Position numbers and translations under genes: made by a program
Notes under the pieces: model-generated
The model's input: the letters and a program-made list of their open reading frames with translations, nothing else
Database searches by the model: none
Told to the model about the DNA's origin: nothing
Part shown: positions 14,084 through 17,981 of the stretch, piece by piece
Numbering within the stretch: position 1 is the first letter of the stretch
Layout: every line of letters begins with the position of its first letter
Assembly (NCBI GenBank): GCA_023430425.1
Contig: JAEZAR010000070.1
Location: forward strand, 1 to 17,981
Source of the DNA: Actinomycetes bacterium
GTDB lineage: Bacteria; Actinomycetota; Actinomycetes; Actinomycetales; Cellulomonadaceae
Length of the DNA: 17,981 nucleotides
Direction: 5' to 3'

Positions 14084-14878
14084 TCAGCCCGTGGCGTGCG
14101 ACTGGTAGCGCACGATGCGGGCGAACTCCTCCGCGTCCAGGCTCGCCCCGCCGACGAGCGCGCCGTCCACGTCCGGCTCCGCCATGATCGCCGCGATGTT
14201 GCCCGACTTGACGGACCCGCCGTACAGCACGCGGACGCCGTCCGCGATCGCGGGCGAGAACATCTCGGCCAGCTTGCCCCGGACCGCCGCGCAGACCTCC
14301 TGCGCGTCCTGCGGGGTCGCGACCTCGCCCGTGCCGATGGCCCAGACGGGCTCGTACGCGACGACCACCCTGGCAGCCTGCTCGTCGGTCAGACCGGCGA
14401 GCGAGCCCTCGAGCTGGTCGAGCGTGTACTCCACGTGGCGCGCCTCCTTGCGCACGTCGAGGCCCTCCCCCACGCACACGATGGGCACGATGTCGTGGGC
14501 GAACGCGGACCGGGCCTTGGCGGCCACGAGCGCGTCGTCCTCGTGGTGGTACTGACGCCGCTCGGAGTGCCCGACGACGACGTACCGGCAGCCGAGTCGC
14601 GCGAGCATCACCGGCGAGACCTCGCCGGTGTACGCGCCCTCGGTGTGCGCCGAGACGTCCTGAGCGCCGTAGGCGAGGGACAGCTTGTCGGCGTCGACGA
14701 GGGTCTGCACCGACCGGAGGTCGGTGAAGGGCACCATGACGGCGACCTCGACGGCGCCGTAGTCGTGCTTGGCGTCCTTGAGGGTCCAGGCGAGCTTCTG
14801 GACGAGATGGGTGGCCTGGTGGTGGTCCAGGTTCATCTTCCAGTTGCCCGCCATCAGCGGGGTGCGTGCGGTGGCCAC
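14084..14878 (-). CDS. tpiA: Triosephosphate isomerase
   Basis: It interconverts dihydroxyacetone phosphate and glyceraldehyde 3-phosphate in glycolysis. The 264-residue TIM barrel carries all catalytic residues: Asn12 and Lys14 (AGNWKMN), His104 ([11 protein letters not shown]) and Glu176 ([14 protein letters not shown]). The phosphate-binding [12 protein letters not shown] and [14 protein letters not shown] are also present. The start is the GTG at 14876-14878, supported by GGAGGA eight bases upstream inside the end of pgk. It follows pgk by 4 bp in the order gap-pgk-tpiA. It produces and consumes the triose phosphates shared with Tkt and Tal of the facing operon. Confidence 0.96.
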   Translation of the reverse strand: MATARTPLMAGNWKMNLDHHQATHLVQKLAWTLKDAKHDYGAVEVAVMVPFTDLRSVQTLVDADKLSLAYGAQDVSAHTEGAYTGEVSPVMLARLGCRYVVVGHSERRQYHHEDDALVAAKARSAFAHDIVPIVCVGEGLDVRKEARHVEYTLDQLEGSLAGLTDEQAARVVVAYEPVWAIGTGEVATPQDAQEVCAAVRGKLAEMFSPAIADGVRVLYGGSVKSGNIAAIMAEPDVDGALVGGASLDAEEFARIVRYQSHATG

Positions 14879-14882
14879 GGGC

Positions 14883-16073
14883 TCAGTCCTCCAGGACGGC
14901 GATGCCGGGGAGGGTCTTGCCCTCGAGCAGCTCGAGGCTCGCGCCGCCGCCGGTCGAGATGTGGCCGAACGCCGCCTCGTCGAAGCCGAGCTGGCGCACG
15001 GCCGCGGCGGAGTCGCCGCCGCCGACGATCGAGAAGCCCTCGGAGTCGACGAGCGCCTGCGCCACGGCGCGGGTGCCCTCGGCGAACGCGGGGATCTCGA
15101 ACACGCCCACCGGGCCGTTCCACGCGATCGTGCGGGCCGACAGGATCGCGTCGCGGAAGAGCTCGCGCGACCGTGGTCCGATGTCGAGGCCCATCATGTC
15201 CGCGGGGATCGCGTCGGCGTCCACCGTCTGCGGCACGGCGTCGGCGGAGACGGCGTCCGCCACCACGATGTCGACGGGCAGGACGATCTCGACGCCCTTC
15301 TCCGCCGCCGAGGCGAGGTAGCCCTTGACCGTCTCGACCTGGTCCTCCTCGAGCAGGGACCGACCGACCTCGTAGCCCTTGGCCGCCAGGAACGTGAAGA
15401 CCATGCCGCCGCCGATGGCGAGCTTGTCGGCCTTCTCCAGCAGGTTGGCGATGACCCCGAGCTTGTCGGAGACCTTCGAGCCGCCGAGGACGACGACGTA
15501 CGGGCGCTCCGGGTCGTCGGTCGCCCGGCGCAGCGACTCCACCTCGAGCTGCACGAGGGTGCCGGCCGCGTGCGGCAGCTTGAGCGCGACGTCGTAGACG
15601 GAGGCCTGCTTGCGGTGCACGACGCCGAAGCCGTCGGACACGAACGCGTCAGCGAGGGCGACGAGCTCGTCGGCCAGCTCGCCCCGGACCGCGTCGTCCT
15701 TGGAGGTCTCGCGAGCGTCGAAGCGGATGTTCTCCAGGAGGGCGATGTCGCCGTCCTCGAGCGCGTCGACGGTGGCCTTGGCCGACTCGCCCACGACGTC
15801 CTCGGCGAGGGCCACCGGGCGACCCAGCAGCTCGGCGAGGCGGGCCGCGACGGGGGCCAGCGAGTACTTCGCCTCGGGCGCGCCCTTGGGGCGGCCGAGG
15901 TGCGCCGTCACGATCACGCGCGCCCCCGCGTCGAGCAGGGCGGTGAGGGTCGGCAGGGCGGCCCGGATCCGGCCGTCGTCGGTGATGGTCGTGCCGTCCA
16001 GCGGCACGTTGAAGTCGGAGCGGACCAGCACGCGCTTGCCGCGCAGGTCGCCCAGGTCGGCGATGGTCTTCAT
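14883..16073 (-). CDS. pgk: Phosphoglycerate kinase
   Basis: It transfers a phosphate from 1,3-bisphosphoglycerate to ADP in glycolysis. The 396-residue protein has the usual two-domain layout. The N-terminal substrate domain contains [14 protein letters not shown] (19-32) and [12 protein letters not shown], and later [12 protein letters not shown] and [19 protein letters not shown]. The nucleotide domain contains [34 protein letters not shown] and the terminal [12 protein letters not shown] and [15 protein letters not shown]. The ATG at 16071-16073 is chosen over the longer open frame because it begins [15 protein letters not shown], as orthologues do, and GGAGG lies four bases upstream. It is separated from gap by 137 bp that contain a hairpin and a direct repeat, and from tpiA by 4 bp. 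Confidence 0.96.
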   Translation of the reverse strand: MKTIADLGDLRGKRVLVRSDFNVPLDGTTITDDGRIRAALPTLTALLDAGARVIVTAHLGRPKGAPEAKYSLAPVAARLAELLGRPVALAEDVVGESAKATVDALEDGDIALLENIRFDARETSKDDAVRGELADELVALADAFVSDGFGVVHRKQASVYDVALKLPHAAGTLVQLEVESLRRATDDPERPYVVVLGGSKVSDKLGVIANLLEKADKLAIGGGMVFTFLAAKGYEVGRSLLEEDQVETVKGYLASAAEKGVEIVLPVDIVVADAVSADAVPQTVDADAIPADMMGLDIGPRSRELFRDAILSARTIAWNGPVGVFEIPAFAEGTRAVAQALVDSEGFSIVGGGDSAAAVRQLGFDEAAFGHISTGGGASLELLEGKTLPGIAVLED

Positions 16074-16121
16074 GCGTCCTCCAGGAAGGGGTGGAACGGC
16101 GGTTCGGGGCCCGACACGACG

Positions 16122-16164
16122 GCGTCCGCGCGGCCGCCGCCTCGGCGGTGGCACACGCGGACGC
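16122..16164 (-). other. Long hairpin between gap and pgk
   Basis: Arms 16122-16130 (GCGTCCGCG) and 16156-16164 (CGCGGACGC) are perfect 9-bp complements. Inside them 16133-16141 and 16144-16152 are complementary except at one position, making a second stem with a tight loop. The whole 43-nt element lies in the transcribed gap-pgk spacer. It may be an attenuating or mRNA-stabilising structure that keeps gap expression above pgk and tpiA; this role is inference. Confidence 0.55.
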
Positions 16165-16169
16165 ACGTC

Positions 16170-16201
16170 ATGTCGTCAGGCGCTCGATGTCGTCAGGCGC
16201 T
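16170..16201. repeat. 15-bp direct repeat, period 17, just after gap
   Basis: The 15 bases ATGTCGTCAGGCGCT occur at 16170-16184 and again at 16187-16201 with two bases between. The repeat starts 9 bp past the gap stop codon and precedes the long hairpin in the direction of transcription. It may be a recent slippage duplication or a paired binding site. Confidence 0.7.
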
Positions 16202-16210
16202 GCGGTGAGG

Positions 16211-17384
<1,174 letters not shown>

Positions 17385-17421
17385 CGGGACGTTTGGCCAG
17401 CACAGAGGCCGTTCCGCGCTG

Positions 17422-17437
17422 CGGACCACGCGGTCCG
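17422..17437 (-). terminator. Possible terminator hairpin after whiA
   Basis: CGGACC and GGTCCG form a perfect 6-bp stem with a 4-nt loop, about 20 nt downstream of the whiA stop. A further GGTCC-CC-GGACC pairing overlaps it, so two alternative folds are possible. No T tract follows. Confidence 0.35.
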
Positions 17438-17457
17438 GGGACCGGGCGGCCCGCGGC

Positions 17458-17981
17458 TCAGACGTCGAGCATGTCCGGGGTCAGGCTCGCCTCGGTGTCG
17501 GGGATGCCGAGCTCCTCGGCCCGCTTGTCGGCCGTCGCGAGCAGGCGTCGGATCCGGCCCGCGACCGCGTCCTTGGTCAGCGGCGGTTCGGCGAGCTGGC
17601 CGAGCTCCTCGAGCGACGCCTGCTTGTGCGCCAGCCGCAGCATCCCGGCCTCGCGCAGGTGTGCGGGCACGTCCTCGCCGAGGATCTCGAACGCACGCTC
17701 GACCCTGGCGCCGGCCGCGACCGCGGCGCGAGCGGACCGGCGCAGGTTGGCGTCGTCGAAGTTGGCGAGGCGGTTCGCGGTGCCGCGCACCTCACGCCGC
17801 ATCCGGCGCTCCTCCCAGACGAGGACGGCGTCGTGCGCGCCGAGCCGGGTGAGCATCGCGCCGATCCCGTCCCCGTCGCGGATGACGACGCGGTCGACGC
17901 CGCGCACCTCGCGGGCCTTCGCGGGGATGCCCAGCCGGCGGGCGGCACCGACGAGGGCGAGCGCCGCCTCCGGCCCCGGGC
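17458..17981 (-). CDS. whiA: Sporulation/division regulator WhiA, C-terminal part (cut by window edge)
   Basis: WhiA is a DNA-binding protein conserved in Gram-positive bacteria; in Streptomyces it works with WhiB to switch on sporulation septation genes, and non-sporulating relatives retain it. About 173 residues are visible in frame to the window edge, roughly the second half of a usual 320-330-residue protein. The first visible part, through [21 protein letters not shown], is the end of the LAGLIDADG-like domain. The C-terminal helix-turn-helix region includes [47 protein letters not shown] and [16 protein letters not shown]. Its place upstream of gap is a known actinobacterial order, often after rapZ and yvcK. 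The start codon lies beyond position 17981. The GTG at 17907 is internal, not the start. Confidence 0.93.
   Translation of the reverse strand, partial: PGPEAALALVGAARRLGIPAKAREVRGVDRVVIRDGDGIGAMLTRLGAHDAVLVWEERRMRREVRGTANRLANFDDANLRRSARAAVAAGARVERAFEILGEDVPAHLREAGMLRLAHKQASLEELGQLAEPPLTKDAVAGRIRRLLATADKRAEELGIPDTEASLTPDMLDV

Overview
The window is a high-GC (clearly above 70%), gene-dense stretch of actinobacterial housekeeping chromosome. Markers that place it are a zinc-type RbpA, OpcA next to Zwf, WhiA, a lone ParA beside ScpA/ScpB, and frequent GTG starts (9 of the 18 visible starts; 8 ATG, 1 TTG). Protein style suggests the order Micrococcales, probably Cellulomonas or a close relative; this genus guess is inference only. 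No mobile element, CRISPR array, tRNA or rRNA was seen.

Layout. (1) Positions 41-3680, minus strand: parA > scpA > scpB > rluB > aroH. This is the segregation/condensin set plus a 23S rRNA pseudouridine synthase and a chorismate mutase. (2) 3739-5678, minus strand: ctaB (haem O synthase) overlapping xerD by one base. A GC-rich hairpin lies between xerD and parA. (3) 5679-5953: a divergent promoter region of 275 bp. (4) 5954-13331, plus strand: the pentose phosphate set tkt > tal > zwf > opcA > pgl, followed by a small SAM-dependent O-methyltransferase. (5) 13339-17215, minus strand, convergent with block 4 and only 7 bp from it: gap > pgk > tpiA, then secG > rbpA. (6) 17458 to the window end, minus strand: the C-terminal half of whiA, cut by the window edge.

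How the genes work together. Block 4 supplies the oxidative branch (Zwf with its partner OpcA, then Pgl) and the non-oxidative branch (Tkt, Tal). Block 5 supplies three consecutive lower-glycolysis enzymes acting on the triose phosphates that Tkt and Tal release. SecG and RbpA are a translocase subunit and an RNA polymerase-binding factor that sit beside the glycolytic genes. The tkt-to-pgl and gap-pgk-tpi sets facing each other, with whiA and ctaB near the two ends, is an order also known from mycobacteria.

This is a largely ordinary core region and I found no convincing new multi-gene system. The strongest oddity is in transketolase: the nearly invariant histidine of the GHPG motif reads as proline (codon 40, CCC, 6071-6073). 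Secondary points are a probable leaderless parA, a recurring TAGCCT/TAGGCT -10 element, a long hairpin plus 15-bp direct repeat between gap and pgk, and a long gap leader holding an 18-bp inverted repeat.
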